Under the pieces are notes generated by a model, which was given only the letters and a program-made list of their open reading frames with translations, was not told the origin of the DNA and did no database searches. A stretch of DNA of 64,000 nucleotides, from the NCBI GenBank assembly GCA_011526565.1, contig WYBL01000103.1, positions 1-64,000 of the forward strand. Direction: 5' to 3'. The stretch's first letter is position 1; each line of letters starts with the position of its first letter. This document shows positions 1 to 9,687 of this stretch, piece after piece. Source of the stretch: Acidobacteriota bacterium (GTDB lineage Bacteria; Acidobacteriota; Vicinamibacteria; Fen-336). The translations under genes and the position numbers were made by a program.

Positions 1-1418
1 CCCGCCGCGGCCCGCGCGAACACGCGCGCCCGCAGTTCCTCGCGCGGCATCGCGGCGCGCAGCGGCTGCTCCGCGTGATAGCGCCCGAGCGCCGCCTCGG
101 CGGCACCGCTCAACTCCGCCAGGGCCGCTCGCGCGAGCGCCACCTCGCCCCCGCCTTCCGCGGCCACCAGCCCGATGCCGGCCGCCAGCAGCTTCGGCCG
201 CAACGCCTCGACGGCGACGCCGAGGCGCGCCCCGAGCGCGCGCGACTCGACGCCGGCCCGCCCCGCGGCGCCGACCAGTGCGCCGAGCACCGCGTCCTCC
301 GCGGCCTCCAGCGGCGGCGACGTGCCGGCCCGGCGCCGCGCGGGAGCGGGATCGAGCACGCGGGCCCCGCCAATGGTCTCGGCCGGCGAGTAGGAGCGCA
401 CCACCAGGCGGTCGCCGCGCACGGCCACGATCGGGGCCTCGAGCCGGAGCTGGGCGTCGACGCCCTCGGCGCCGCGCAGCGTGCGCCCGGCGCCGAGCCG
501 CACCCGTGCCAGGACCTCGGCGCTGGCCGCGTGGACGCGGACGCGCGCCCGGTCGGCCAGTTGGCGGGCTCCCGGCAGCAGTTCGAGCCGCACGTCCAGC
601 ACCGACGAAGCGCGCAGCCGGCCGCGGTGGCAGATGACGTCGCCGCGCGCGAGATCCGCGACTTCCACCCCTGCCAGGTTGACGGCCGCGCGATTGCCCG
701 CGCCGACCGCGTCGCGCGAGCGTCCGTGCACGTGCAAGCCCCGCACGCGCGCGCGACGTCCCGCGGGCAGCACGTCGACCTCGTCGCCGAGCGCCAGCGC
801 CCCCGACACGAGCGTGCCCGTGACCACGGTACCGAACCCGTGGAGCGTGAACACGCGGTCGATCGGCAGCCGCATCAGCGCGCCGTCTTCGCGACCGCGG
901 GGAGCGGCGGCCAGCACGTCCAGCGCCCGGCGCAGGTCGTCGAGCCCGGCGCCCGTGCGGGCAGACACGCGCAGCAGCGGCGCGTCCTCGAGGAACGAGC
1001 CGCGCACCAGCTCGCGCACCTCGGCCTCGGCCAGGTCCTGCAGCTCCGGGTCGGCGACGTCGCAGCGGGTCAGCGCCACCAGGCCGCGGCGGATGCCGAG
1101 CAGGCGGCAGATCGCGAAGTGCTCGCGGGTCTGCGGCATCACCGACTCGTCGGCAGCCACCACCAGCAGCACGGCGTCGATGCCGTGGGCGCCGGCCAGC
1201 ATGTGGCGCACGAAGCGCTCGTGGCCGGGGACGTCGACGAAGGAGGCGACCTCGCCGGACGGCAGCGTGGTGTGAGCGAAGCCGAGGTCGATGGTGATGC
1301 CCCGCTCCTTCTCCTCCTTGAGGCGGTCGGGGTCGATCCCGGTCAGCGCGCGGACGAGCGTGCTCTTGCCGTGGTCGATGTGGCCGGCTGTACCGACGAT
1401 GAGAGCTCGGGAGGCCAC
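1..1418 (-). CDS. selB: Selenocysteine-specific elongation factor SelB (partial)
   Basis: This is the N-terminal ~472 residues of SelB, the GTPase that carries Sec-tRNA to in-frame UGA codons. The G1 motif GHIDHGKST is at residues 12-20, ERGITI (G2) near 38-43 and DVPGH (G3) near 62-66. The G4 position reads TRCD. EF-Tu-like beta-barrel domains follow, and the first C-terminal winged helix begins before the window edge cuts the gene. The GTG start at 1418 is chosen because an in-frame TAG lies eight codons upstream and is itself the stop of the preceding gene; no strong Shine-Dalgarno sequence is visible. The opening residues match SelB rather than EF-Tu. selA, a tRNA-Sec gene or selenoprotein genes would be expected nearby but are not visible here. 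Confidence 0.93.
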   Translation of the reverse strand, partial: MASRALIVGTAGHIDHGKSTLVRALTGIDPDRLKEEKERGITIDLGFAHTTLPSGEVASFVDVPGHERFVRHMLAGAHGIDAVLLVVAADESVMPQTREHFAICRLLGIRRGLVALTRCDVADPELQDLAEAEVRELVRGSFLEDAPLLRVSARTGAGLDDLRRALDVLAAAPRGREDGALMRLPIDRVFTLHGFGTVVTGTLVSGALALGDEVDVLPAGRRARVRGLHVHGRSRDAVGAGNRAAVNLAGVEVADLARGDVICHRGRLRASSVLDVRLELLPGARQLADRARVRVHAASAEVLARVRLGAGRTLRGAEGVDAQLRLEAPIVAVRGDRLVVRSYSPAETIGGARVLDPAPARRRAGTSPPLEAAEDAVLGALVGAAGRAGVESRALGARLGVAVEALRPKLLAAGIGLVAAEGGGEVALARAALAELSGAAEAALGRYHAEQPLRAAMPREELRARVFARAAA

Positions 1419-1439
1419 GCTGGCGGGCCCGGTGCTCCG

Positions 1440-1772
1440 CTACTCCTCGCGGTGGCCGACGCCGAACACGGCCTCGGCGGTCTTGTGCAGCTTGGCCGCC
1501 AGCGCCAGCCGCGCTTCTTTCTCGGTGCGCACGATGAACGAGTAGTTCTCGCGCGCCACCTTGATCAGGAACAGCAGCTCGTCGCGGGTCAGGTTGAGCA
1601 CCACGCGGTTCTCCCGCTGGTCGAACGCCGCCTCGATCAGCTTGTCCTTCAGCTTGAGGCGGGCGTGCTGCTCCTCGTCGGTGATGAAGTGGTACTCCTG
1701 CCGCGTCACCTTCTGCAGGAACACCAGCTCCCGGCTGGTCAGGTTCAGCGCCACGCTGCGGACTTCGCTCAT
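1440..1772 (-). CDS. Small protein built of two tandem copies of a 50-residue unit
   Basis: This is a 110-residue cytosolic protein of unknown function with no signal peptide or membrane segment. Residues 9-49 and 59-99 are copies of one unit with an exact 50-residue period: LNLT at 9/59, FL at 18/68, KV at 21/71, Tyr at 27/77, FI at 29/79, ARL at 37/87 and KL at 44/94. Both halves look helical and charged. The ATG at 1772 is preferred over a TTG 15 bases upstream because AAGGAG lies just before it. It sits between selB and the DUF2304 gene on the same strand. I do not recognise a family. Confidence 0.75.
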   Translation of the reverse strand: MSEVRSVALNLTSRELVFLQKVTRQEYHFITDEEQHARLKLKDKLIEAAFDQRENRVVLNLTRDELLFLIKVARENYSFIVRTEKEARLALAAKLHKTAEAVFGVGHREE

Positions 1773-1799
1773 CGTCTCCTTACCCAAGGGAGGACGAGT

Positions 1800-2195
1800 T
1801 TACTTGATGCGCTCCTCCGGTGCGGCGTGCGCGGGCTCACCCGCCCCACCCTCTACGCGGGCCTCGCCCTCGTGGCGCAGCAGGGCCAGCTCCTGGGTCA
1901 GGTCCTTCACCTGGCGCGTCAGCGTCGACAGCCGTACGGAGAAGTCGAGGCACAGGGCCGCCAGGAACAGGATGCAGAGCATGAACAGCGTCGAGGTCGG
2001 CACCACGGCGCCGACCGCCTCGGTGAGCCGCACCAGCAGGTCGTAGCGGAGGATCAGCAGCACGATGCTGACGCCGGAAGCCAGCCACACCCACGAGTAC
2101 TCGACCCGCAGCCTTCGCCGGCGCACCAGCTCCAGGATGACGAGCAGCAGCAGCCCGGTCAGGGCGAGGAAGACGACCTGCTGGCGGAGGGGCAC
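1800..2195 (-). CDS. DUF2304-family membrane protein
   Basis: This 131-residue protein has three probable membrane segments (about residues 7-24, 38-54 and 66-86). A charged, coiled-coil-prone tail of about 45 residues follows. Size and topology match DUF2304 proteins, which are commonly encoded beside dolichyl-phosphate-mannose-synthase-like GT2 enzymes, as here: the GT2 gene ends 14 bases upstream on the same strand. The GTG start at 2195 is preceded by GGGGAG. A role in presenting or flipping a lipid-linked sugar made by the neighbouring GT2 is plausible but unproven. Confidence 0.8.
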   Translation of the reverse strand: MPLRQQVVFLALTGLLLLVILELVRRRRLRVEYSWVWLASGVSIVLLILRYDLLVRLTEAVGAVVPTSTLFMLCILFLAALCLDFSVRLSTLTRQVKDLTQELALLRHEGEARVEGGAGEPAHAAPEERIK

Positions 2196-2208
2196 GCTCG
2201 ATTCTCCC

Positions 2209-2916
2209 CTACTCGCGCAGGTCGGTGGCTCGGCCCAGGGCCGCGACCAGCAGCGAGAGGGCCATGTTCGCGGCGTAGGCGGCCGGGCGCAGGCCGTCGT
2301 GCATCGAGTGCACGTTGCGCGAGGGCCGCATCCGGGCCGGGCGCTGGGTCAGCACCAGGCCGGCGCGGTGGGCGACGACGAGGGCGTCGGCGTCGGGGAA
2401 TCGGTCCGGGAAGCGGCTGGTCGCGAACAGCGCCTGGGCCCGCGGCCCCAGCGCCTTGAGGCCCGAGGTGGGATCGTCGAGCGCCACCCCGGTGAGCGCC
2501 CGGCACAGGCCGGCGAACAACCGCCGGCCCGCGATCCGGACGAGCCCGCCGCGGTAGGCCCCGGGCGCCTGGAAGCGGGAGCCGAGGGCGAGGTCTGCCC
2601 CTCCGGCCACCGCCCCGGCCAGGGCCTCGACGTCGGCGGGGTCGTGCTGGCCGTCGCCGTCGAAGGTCACCACGACGTCGTACCCACGCCGCAGCCCGAG
2701 CTTGATCCCTGCCTGCACCGCGCCGCCGTAGCCGAGGTGCACCGGCAGCCGCAGGACCTCGCAACCGAGACCCCGCGCGACCGCAGCGGTCGCGTCGCGC
2801 GAGGCGTCGTCGACGACCACGACGTCGTCGTCGGGTCGCGCTGCGCGCAGCTCGGCGACGACGGCCGGCAAGTTGCCGGCCTCGTTGCGACAGGGGATCA
2901 CGATCAGCACTCGCAC
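2209..2916 (-). CDS. GT2 glycosyltransferase, dolichyl-phosphate mannose synthase-like
   Basis: This 235-residue GT-A fold enzyme probably moves a sugar from a nucleotide donor onto a polyprenyl phosphate or a glycan. VVVDDAS is at 33-39, the donor-binding DGDGQHDP motif begins at 86, and a DPTSGLKAL acceptor-loop motif lies near 145. These are typical of DPM1-like GT2 proteins. The GTG at 2916 has GAGGAG 5-10 bases upstream and overlaps the end of the preceding glycosyltransferase gene by 13 bases. No membrane anchor is evident; the downstream DUF2304 protein may supply one. Confidence 0.88.
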   Translation of the reverse strand: MRVLIVIPCRNEAGNLPAVVAELRAARPDDDVVVVDDASRDATAAVARGLGCEVLRLPVHLGYGGAVQAGIKLGLRRGYDVVVTFDGDGQHDPADVEALAGAVAGGADLALGSRFQAPGAYRGGLVRIAGRRLFAGLCRALTGVALDDPTSGLKALGPRAQALFATSRFPDRFPDADALVVAHRAGLVLTQRPARMRPSRNVHSMHDGLRPAAYAANMALSLLVAALGRATDLRE

Positions 2917-5063
2917 GCTGCTCCTCTCACTCCTCTCCAGCCCGCCCGCACGCCGCGCAGGGCCGCCGCCAGGCCGCGCAGCCGCGGCACGTCGCGCTGC
3001 GCCACGGCGTGGGCGACGGCGAGGGCCAGCAGCGCCAGGCGCCGCCCCCACGCCGATGCGACCGGCAGCGGACGCAGTGCCTCGGCGGCGAGCACGTGGT
3101 TTCGGGCGGAATAGTAGAGCCGAAGTGGCGAGGCCGTGCCGAGGCTCGCCGAACCCACGTGCCGCACGCGGCTGCGGCCGACCAGGTGCAGTGCCAGTCC
3201 CGCGGAACGCAGCCGACAGCCGATGTCGACGTCCTCGAAGCCGTGGAAGTAGTCCTCGCGCAGCGGGCCCGTCGCCTGGAGGGCGGCCATCGACACCATG
3301 ATCGCGACGCCCGACAGCGCCTCGACGACCTCCGAACCCGGGCCTGGCGTCGCGCCGGGGGCGCCGTGACGCCTCAGCCGCGGACGCAGCAGCGCGGGCC
3401 CGAGCCCGATCCCCACCGACTCGACGCGGCCATCGCCCGCGCGCAGGACGACGGGACCCGCCGCCCCGACGCCGGGCTCGTCGACGGCTTCGGCGAGCGC
3501 CCGCAGTGCGCCCGGCTCCAGCCATGCGTCGTTGTTGAGCAGCAGCACCCGGTCACAGCCCGCGCCGCGCAGGGCCGCGATTCCAGCGTTCATGCCTGCG
3601 GCATAGCCCCGGTTGTCGTCGAGCCGCAGGCGCGCTGCGCCGGGGGGAAGAGGCCCCTCGGCGACCGGCCCGTTATGGACCACGAGCACGCGGGGTGCGA
3701 CGTCGGACGCGATTACCGACGTCGCGGCCCGCGCCGAGAGCTCCGGCGCGCCGCGGTCGAGGACCACGACCCCGACGCGGCCGGCCCGCGAGCGGTGGCG
3801 GCCGCGAGCGTCGTCGTAGGCCGCCTCGAGGGATGCGAGCATTTCCTCGAACGAGGCCACGGGTGGAGCCGCCGCCGCGAGCCGCCCGAGGCGTTGCGGC
3901 TCGCTGGCGAGTGCAGCCAGGACCTGGCGCAGCGCGAGCGCGTCGCCAGGCGGGAAGTGGATCCCGTCGACGCCGTCGCGCACGGCCTCGGCGAGGCGTC
4001 CGTGGCCGCTGACGACCGGGACGACGCCGGCCGCGAACGCCTCGGCCAGGACCCGCGGCGCGTTCTCCTCCCACAACGAGGGAATCACCAGCACGTCGAG
4101 CGCCGCGAGCCGCGACGGCAACTCCTGCGGGGCGAACGGCCCGCGCAGCGCCGCGGCCCGCGCCCCGAGGCTCTCCCGCAGTCGCGCGGCGTAGCCCGTC
4201 TCGCCGTGGAAAGCGGGCGCTGGCCCGTGCAGCTCGAGCGCGATCGCCTCGGCTGACAACCCGCGCACGGCCTCCACGAGGACGTGGACCCCCTTCGACG
4301 GGATCAGCGTCCCCACGAAGCCGACCCGCATCGGCGCGGCCGCCGCGCGCGGCGGCCGCGATGCCGGCGTCAGCGCGGGCCGGGCCAGCGGGATCACGCG
4401 CGGCTGCGGCCAGCCCAGCGCCGCCAGCCGTCGCGCGAAGTAGTGGGAAGGCGCGATCAGGGCGTCGGCTGCGCGCAGCAGGGCGGACATCGCGCGCTGG
4501 CGCTCCTCGAACGGGCGCCGCAGGTGCGGGACGATCTGCAAGGCCAGCGGCGCGAGGCGACGCACGGCGGGCCGCAGGCGCGGGCCGACCAGGCAGGCCG
4601 CGCAGCGGGCCGGCGCCGGACCCGGGCAAGGACGCAGGTCGCGATCCACGAGCTGGCCGAGCAGGCACGACGGCCAGTGGTCGTGCACCGTGAGCGCGAG
4701 CGGCGTCCCGCGGTCGTGCAGGTCCAGCAACGCGGCCGCCCCGAAGCGGTGGACGTGGTGCGCGTGCACGAGCTGGGGTTGGAGACGGGCCAGGAGCTGC
4801 CGGATCGCGTGCCCCGCTGCCGGGTCGGCTGCGCCGAGGTGGCCTCCGTGTCGCCCTCCGTTGGCGAGGCGCCAGAGCTGGAAGCCACCGCGCGATTCGG
4901 GGCCGCGCCAGGCGCCATCCGGCTGGTCGAGATCGACCTCGCCGGCGATGACGGCGACCTCGTGGCCGCGGGCAGCCAGGCCCGCGGCCAGCTCGGCCAC
5001 GTGGAGCTCCGCGCCGCCCGGCGTGGCGTCCGGCCAGCTCGAGTGGACGAGCGCCAGCCTCAT
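2904..5063 (-). CDS. Bifunctional glycosyltransferase, GT4-GT2 fusion
   Basis: This ~719-residue protein carries two glycosyltransferases. Residues 1-390 form a GT-B (GT4) enzyme with the N-terminal PGGAELHVAELA motif, VGFVGTLIPSKGVHVL and an E-x7-E-type WEENAPRVLAEAF near 330. Residues ~405-650 form a GT2 domain with DDNRGYAAGMNAGI, LLLNNDAWLE and the acceptor motif FHGFEDVDIGCRL. The ATG at 5063 has GGAG upstream and overlaps the upstream stop by four bases (ATGA). A short basic tail follows the GT2 domain. One polypeptide probably adds two successive sugars to a surface glycan; the substrates are unknown. Confidence 0.88.
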   Translation of the reverse strand: MRLALVHSSWPDATPGGAELHVAELAAGLAARGHEVAVIAGEVDLDQPDGAWRGPESRGGFQLWRLANGGRHGGHLGAADPAAGHAIRQLLARLQPQLVHAHHVHRFGAAALLDLHDRGTPLALTVHDHWPSCLLGQLVDRDLRPCPGPAPARCAACLVGPRLRPAVRRLAPLALQIVPHLRRPFEERQRAMSALLRAADALIAPSHYFARRLAALGWPQPRVIPLARPALTPASRPPRAAAAPMRVGFVGTLIPSKGVHVLVEAVRGLSAEAIALELHGPAPAFHGETGYAARLRESLGARAAALRGPFAPQELPSRLAALDVLVIPSLWEENAPRVLAEAFAAGVVPVVSGHGRLAEAVRDGVDGIHFPPGDALALRQVLAALASEPQRLGRLAAAAPPVASFEEMLASLEAAYDDARGRHRSRAGRVGVVVLDRGAPELSARAATSVIASDVAPRVLVVHNGPVAEGPLPPGAARLRLDDNRGYAAGMNAGIAALRGAGCDRVLLLNNDAWLEPGALRALAEAVDEPGVGAAGPVVLRAGDGRVESVGIGLGPALLRPRLRRHGAPGATPGPGSEVVEALSGVAIMVSMAALQATGPLREDYFHGFEDVDIGCRLRSAGLALHLVGRSRVRHVGSASLGTASPLRLYYSARNHVLAAEALRPLPVASAWGRRLALLALAVAHAVAQRDVPRLRGLAAALRGVRAGWRGVRGAACEC

Positions 5064-5989
5064 GCCCACTCCGGCCACGGCCGGCCGCGCCGCGCGTCAC
5101 GCGGCCCGGCGTACTGGCCCATCACCTCGGCCGCGGCGCGCGGGACCGCCAGCAGGCAGTCCGCGAACGACGCCCCGCCACGCCACGAGAGCGCCACGTC
5201 GCGCAGGCCGGCGCCCAGCGCGGCGTGGGCCAGGCGGGCGACGTCCGGCACCGTGTCGAGCTCGAACAGCTCGGCGAGCGCGCGGTGTTCGAGGTAGCGG
5301 CGCCGGAACAGTGCGCGGGCGCGCCGCGGGTGCGAGTGCACGACCTCCGCGGCCGGCGCGTGGGCCAGGCCGAAACCGGCGCGCAACACGCGGTCGGCCC
5401 AGGCCACGTCTTCGCCGAAGCGCGTCTTCGGGAACGGGTGGGCCAGCAGCACCTCGCGGCGCACGGCCGAGCCGACGTCGTCGAACGTGCAGCGGCGCAG
5501 CCGCTCCAGCGGCGGCAGGGCGTCGAGTTCGCCCGGGGTGGCGAACGTCACGCGCGCCGAGTCTTCCGCGACGGGGCTCGCCGCCAGCCGGGCGCGAGCG
5601 ACCGGGTCGCAGTCGGGGCGCGGCACCTGGCGGGCCGTCGCACCGGCCAGGCGCGGATCGCGGCGCAGCGGCGCCAGCAGCGCTTCCAGGTATCGCGGCC
5701 CCACCGGCAGCGCATCCTGGGACAAGAAGGCCACGAACTCCCCGCTCGCCTCGCGCGCGCCGCGGTTGCGGGTCGCCCCGTGGTCGAACTCGCCCGGTGC
5801 GACGTCCAGCACGCGGACGGGCACGCCCCGGGCCGCGGCCAGCAGCGCGCGCGAACCATCCTGGGAACCGCTGTCGAGCGCGATCAGCTCCGCATCGCCT
5901 GCGACCTCCTGGGCCGCGACGGCGGCGATCAGCGCGGGCAGGTGCGCGGCCCCGTCCTTCACGGGCACGACCACGCTGACGGAGGGCAT
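5060..5989 (-). CDS. GT2 family glycosyltransferase
   Basis: This 309-residue GT-A enzyme begins SVVVPVKDGAAHLPALIAAV, followed by ALDSGSQDGS near 36-45 and GEFDHGATRNRGA near 67-79. The last motif is typical of rhamnosyl- and galactofuranosyl-type GT2 enzymes. FGEDVAWADRVL near 195 is the catalytic-base region. The ATG at 5989 is the first start after the upstream gene's stop at 5998. Its 3' end overlaps the next gene by four bases, so the two are probably translationally coupled. The product belongs to the same minus-strand glycan operon. Confidence 0.87.
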   Translation of the reverse strand: MPSVSVVVPVKDGAAHLPALIAAVAAQEVAGDAELIALDSGSQDGSRALLAAARGVPVRVLDVAPGEFDHGATRNRGAREASGEFVAFLSQDALPVGPRYLEALLAPLRRDPRLAGATARQVPRPDCDPVARARLAASPVAEDSARVTFATPGELDALPPLERLRRCTFDDVGSAVRREVLLAHPFPKTRFGEDVAWADRVLRAGFGLAHAPAAEVVHSHPRRARALFRRRYLEHRALAELFELDTVPDVARLAHAALGAGLRDVALSWRGGASFADCLLAVPRAAAEVMGQYAGPRDARRGRPWPEWA

Positions 5990-5997
5990 GGGAAAGT

Positions 5998-7326
5998 CTA
6001 GCGGCAGAGTTCGAGCAGCGCGCGCGCGGCGCGGGTCGCGGTCCACACCGGCGCGGGCGGCAGCGGCTCGGCGAACACCCGGCCCGCGAAGGCCTCGGCC
6101 AGCGCCGCCCGCCACGCGACCACGTCGCCCGGCGGCAGGCAGCGACCCCACGGCTCGCCCACCACCTCGGGCACACCTCCGACCGCCGAGGCGAGCACGG
6201 GGATGCCGCGGGCCAGTGCCTCCTGGGCCACGAGCGGCGCGTTCTCCCACCACAGCGACGGCAACGCCAGCAGGTCGAGCTCCGCGAAGGCCCGGTCCGC
6301 GTCGTCGGGGGCGAATGGGCCGCCGAGGCGGACCCGGGGGTCGGCGCCCGCGGCCCGCGCCAGTTCCGCCGCGTAGACCGGCGCCGTGAGTCCGCTGCCC
6401 CGCAGCACGAGGCGGGCGTCGGGGTCACGCAGCCCGCGAAACGCCTCGAGCAGGACGTGCGCGCCCTTGTGGGGCGCGAGCGTGCCGATGAAGCCGATCG
6501 TGCGCCGCCGCCGCGGCACGAACGGCACGGGCTCGGTCTCGACCGCCCCGTTGGGCAGCACGTGCACCTCGCCCGTGAGCCCGGCCTCCGCCGCCCGCTG
6601 CGCTGCGAAGCGGGTCGGCGCGACGCGCACGTCTGCCGCGGAGAACGCGGCGCGCAGCATCGTGGCGCGGCGCTCGACGTCGTCCGCCGTGACCCGCGGC
6701 GGCGCCGGTGAACGCAGCGCGGCCAGAACTGCGGCGCCGAGGCGGGGGAAGCGCCGGTGCGCCGCCTGCAACAGCCCCCCGAGCCCCACCGCGGCAGCCG
6801 CCGAGAGGGCGCGGCGCTCGACCGGCGCGGCCAGCTGCGGGCTCGAGGCGAGGCAGCGGGCGCAGGTCGCGGCCTCGACCCGGTCGCAGGTGGCGAAGTC
6901 GGCGCGCTGGCGCTGGCCGTCGCGAGCGCACGACAGCCAGTAGTCGTGCAACGTGAGCGCCGTCCGCGCACCGAGCGCCCGGACCGCCGGCAGCAGGCCC
7001 GCCGACAGGTTGAGCAGGTGGTGGAAGTGCACCAGCTCGGGCGCGTGCCCGCGCAGGGCGGCGAGCGCCGCGGCCTCGACGGGCGGGCATTCGTACGTGC
7101 TCGCGAGCCCGCCGCCATCGTGGTTGTTGACCACCTCGACGACATCGACACCGGTGCCGTCCCGTCGCCGCACGGATCCGGTCGCGGCGCGCAGGTCGCG
7201 CACCGCGGTCACCACCTGCACGTCGTGCCCCAGCTCCTGCAGCGCCCGCGCGTGGCGCAGCGCGCACACCTCGACGCCCGCGACCGAGTCGGGGGGAAAG
7301 GCGTGGGCGACGAGGGCGATCCGCAT
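5998..7326 (-). CDS. GT4 family glycosyltransferase
   Basis: This 442-residue GT-B glycosyltransferase opens with MRIALVAHAFPPDSVAGVEV, the usual GT4 N-terminal acceptor loop. TIGFIGTLAPHKGAHVLLEAF near 265-285 marks the donor-binding domain, and PSLWWENAPLVAQEAL near 350-365 carries the two Glu of the E-x7-E motif. A Cys-containing stretch near residues 130-150 (CDRVEAATCARC) resembles one in the neighbouring GT4 domains and may be a metal-binding or structural loop. It is the first gene of the minus-strand glycosyltransferase series and is divergent from the plus-strand gene starting at 7415. Confidence 0.88.
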   Translation of the reverse strand: MRIALVAHAFPPDSVAGVEVCALRHARALQELGHDVQVVTAVRDLRAATGSVRRRDGTGVDVVEVVNNHDGGGLASTYECPPVEAAALAALRGHAPELVHFHHLLNLSAGLLPAVRALGARTALTLHDYWLSCARDGQRQRADFATCDRVEAATCARCLASSPQLAAPVERRALSAAAAVGLGGLLQAAHRRFPRLGAAVLAALRSPAPPRVTADDVERRATMLRAAFSAADVRVAPTRFAAQRAAEAGLTGEVHVLPNGAVETEPVPFVPRRRRTIGFIGTLAPHKGAHVLLEAFRGLRDPDARLVLRGSGLTAPVYAAELARAAGADPRVRLGGPFAPDDADRAFAELDLLALPSLWWENAPLVAQEALARGIPVLASAVGGVPEVVGEPWGRCLPPGDVVAWRAALAEAFAGRVFAEPLPPAPVWTATRAARALLELCR

Positions 7327-7414
7327 TCAGGAGGAAGGCCGGGGGCCCGTGGTCTAATCGCCCGGTGCCGCGGCTCGGTGACGCCATGCTAGCAGCGCGC
7401 CTCCCCGCCCCCGC

Positions 7415-9679
7415 GTGAAGGCCTCGATCGTCATCCCCACCCTGAACGGCGCGGAGACGCTCGGCCGCTGTCTCGAGGCCGTGTTCGCCCAGCGCGCGCC
7501 GTTCCCGTTCGACGTGCTGGTGATCGACTCCGGCTCGACCGACGGGACGCGCGCGATCGCCGGCCGCTTCCCCGTCCGCGAGCGGGTCATCGACAGGCGC
7601 GACTTCGACCACGGGGACACCCGCAACCTGGGCGCCCTGCTGACGGACGGCGACGTGATCGCCTTCCTCGTGCAGGACGCCTGGCCCGCGTCGACCGACT
7701 GGCTGCAAGCGCTCGTCGCCTGCTTCGACGACCCGGCCGTCGCCGGCGCGTACTGCCGCGTGCTGCCGAGGCCCGCCGCCAGCCTGCTCGCGCGGCGCGC
7801 AGCAGAAGCCGACCTCTGCCACTCTGCCGAGCGCCGCGTCGCGCGGATCACGGACCGAGCCGGCTGGGCCTGCTTGTCCCCCGAGGAGCGGCGTGCCTTC
7901 GTCGACTTCAACGACGTCGCCTCCGCGCTGCGGCGCAGCGTCTGGCAGCGGCTGCCGTTCGCCCGCACGCCGTTCGGCGAGGACCTGCTGTGGGCCCGCG
8001 GCGCCCTCGAGGCGGGCCACGCGATCGTCTTCGAGCCCGCGGCGGCCGTGCACCACTCGCACGAGTACGAGCCGGCGGCGATGCGCCGACGGGCCCGGAT
8101 CGACGCCTGGTTCAACCGGGCCCACCTCGATCGGGTCAACGTGCCAGGTCGCCTCGCCGCGGTGCGGCTGGCGAACCACCTGGTCCGCGAGGACCTCGCG
8201 GCGATGCGCGCGGCCGGCCTGCAGCCCGGCCCCCGAGAGTTGCCACGGTTGCTGCGGCACCGGTGGGCGCTCGCGGACGGGTTCCGCGAGGGCGGGCTCA
8301 CGACCGAGCGGCGGCCGACGCCCTGCGCCGTGCGCCGCGACAAGCTGCGGGTGCTGCAGGTCGTGCACGGTTTTCCTCCGTCGTCGATCGCGGGCACCGA
8401 GGTCTTCACGGCCGCCCTCTCCCGCGAACTCGTCCGCCGCGGGCACGAGGTGGCCGTGCTGCACCCGGCCGCTGGCAGCACCGAACTCGTCGAGCACGCC
8501 GACGACGGCCTGCGGGTGTTCCGGTTCGGCCCGGCGACGTCCGACGTCGGGGTCGACGAATGCCGGCCCGACGCCCGGCGCGCGTTCGCGGAGGCGCTCG
8601 GCCGCTTCCGCCCGGACGTCGTCCACTTCCAGCACCTGATCCACCTCTCGCCGCGTTTGCCGCGGCTGGCGCGCGAGGCCGGGGTTCCGTCGATCGTCAC
8701 CCTCGCCGACTACTGGTTCCGCTGCCGCAGGGTCCAGTTGCTGCGCGCGGACGGCCGTCCCTGCACGGGCCCGCCGCCGGGAGCCCTGGCGTGTGCCGGG
8801 TGCGTCTCGGGTCGTACAGCAGGCCCGGGACTGCGCACGCTCTCGGCGCTGGCGGCGGTGCCCGTGCGAGCCTGGGCGAACCGGGCGGGGTCAGGGTCGG
8901 GGGCCGGCCCACGACGCGAGCTGCTCGCGGGCCTCGTGCGGCGCCGGGCCGCCATCGCCGACGGCCTGGCCGCCGCCAGCTTCGTGATTTCGCCCTCGCA
9001 CTTCGTTCGCGAGCGGGCGCTCGAGGCAGGCCTCGCCCCGGACCGGGTCGTGGTCTGCGACTACGGCTTCGAGCGCACCTGGGCCACGGCGGTGCCCGCG
9101 ATGGCTGAGCGTGCCCCGGAAGGGCCGCTGCGCGTGGGGTTCACGGGCTCGCTCGTGGCTCACAAGGGCCTGACGGTGCTCGCGCGGGCCGTCCGGCGGC
9201 TGGGCGACCCGCGGGTCGAACTGCACGTGCACGGCGACGCCAGCGGGTCGCCCGAGGCTGCGGCGATCGCGGCCGAGGTCCGCGCCCTGGTCCCCGCCGC
9301 CCGCCTCCACGGCCGCTTCGATCCCTCTCAGCGGGCCGCGGTGTTCGCCGGGCTCGACGTGCTGGTCGTGCCGTCGGTGTGGTTCGAGAACTCGCCGCTG
9401 GCGGTGCACGAGGCGTTCCTCGCCCGGCGCCCGGTGCTGGCCTCCGACCTGGGCGGGCTGCGCGAGCTGGTCGCCGACGGCCGCGGCGGGCTGCGCTTCC
9501 GCGCGGGGGACGCGGACGACCTGGCCGCCGTCCTGCGCCGACTGCTCGACGAACCGGGGCTGGGCCCGCGACTCGCGGCAGCAGCCCCCCCGGTCAAGGA
9601 CGTCGCGGAGTGCGCCGCCGAGATGGAGGTGAAGTACCGCCAGGCGATCGGGCTGCTCGCGGCGGAAGCCGGGACCTAG
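7415..9679 (+). CDS. Bifunctional glycosyltransferase, GT2-GT4 fusion
   Basis: This 754-residue protein has a GT2 domain first and a GT4 domain second, the reverse of the fusion at 2904-5063. The GT2 part (1-300) has IVIPTLNGAETLGRCLEAVF, VIDSGSTDGTRAIA and FDHGDTRNLGALL. The GT4 part (from ~310) begins LRVLQVVHGFPPSSIAGTEV and includes VGFTGSLVAHKGLTVL and PSVWFENSPLAVHEAF (E-x7-E). A short variable linker near 300-310 joins them. The start is GTG at 7415. The 88-base gap to the divergent gene at 7326 should hold promoters for both directions. Two linked transferases probably add consecutive sugars. Confidence 0.88.
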   Translation: MKASIVIPTLNGAETLGRCLEAVFAQRAPFPFDVLVIDSGSTDGTRAIAGRFPVRERVIDRRDFDHGDTRNLGALLTDGDVIAFLVQDAWPASTDWLQALVACFDDPAVAGAYCRVLPRPAASLLARRAAEADLCHSAERRVARITDRAGWACLSPEERRAFVDFNDVASALRRSVWQRLPFARTPFGEDLLWARGALEAGHAIVFEPAAAVHHSHEYEPAAMRRRARIDAWFNRAHLDRVNVPGRLAAVRLANHLVREDLAAMRAAGLQPGPRELPRLLRHRWALADGFREGGLTTERRPTPCAVRRDKLRVLQVVHGFPPSSIAGTEVFTAALSRELVRRGHEVAVLHPAAGSTELVEHADDGLRVFRFGPATSDVGVDECRPDARRAFAEALGRFRPDVVHFQHLIHLSPRLPRLAREAGVPSIVTLADYWFRCRRVQLLRADGRPCTGPPPGALACAGCVSGRTAGPGLRTLSALAAVPVRAWANRAGSGSGAGPRRELLAGLVRRRAAIADGLAAASFVISPSHFVRERALEAGLAPDRVVVCDYGFERTWATAVPAMAERAPEGPLRVGFTGSLVAHKGLTVLARAVRRLGDPRVELHVHGDASGSPEAAAIAAEVRALVPAARLHGRFDPSQRAAVFAGLDVLVVPSVWFENSPLAVHEAFLARRPVLASDLGGLRELVADGRGGLRFRAGDADDLAAVLRRLLDEPGLGPRLAAAAPPVKDVAECAAEMEVKYRQAIGLLAAEAGT

Positions 9680-9682
9680 AAT
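9677..9682 (+). promoter_or_regulatory. TAGAAT -10-like box 5 bases before an ATG
   Basis: TAGAAT overlaps the stop codon of the upstream gene and is followed by CGCGC and the ATG at 9688. There is no Shine-Dalgarno sequence between box and start. If used, transcription would begin at or within a base or two of the start codon, giving a leaderless mRNA. Confidence 0.5.
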
Positions 9683-9687
9683 CGCGC

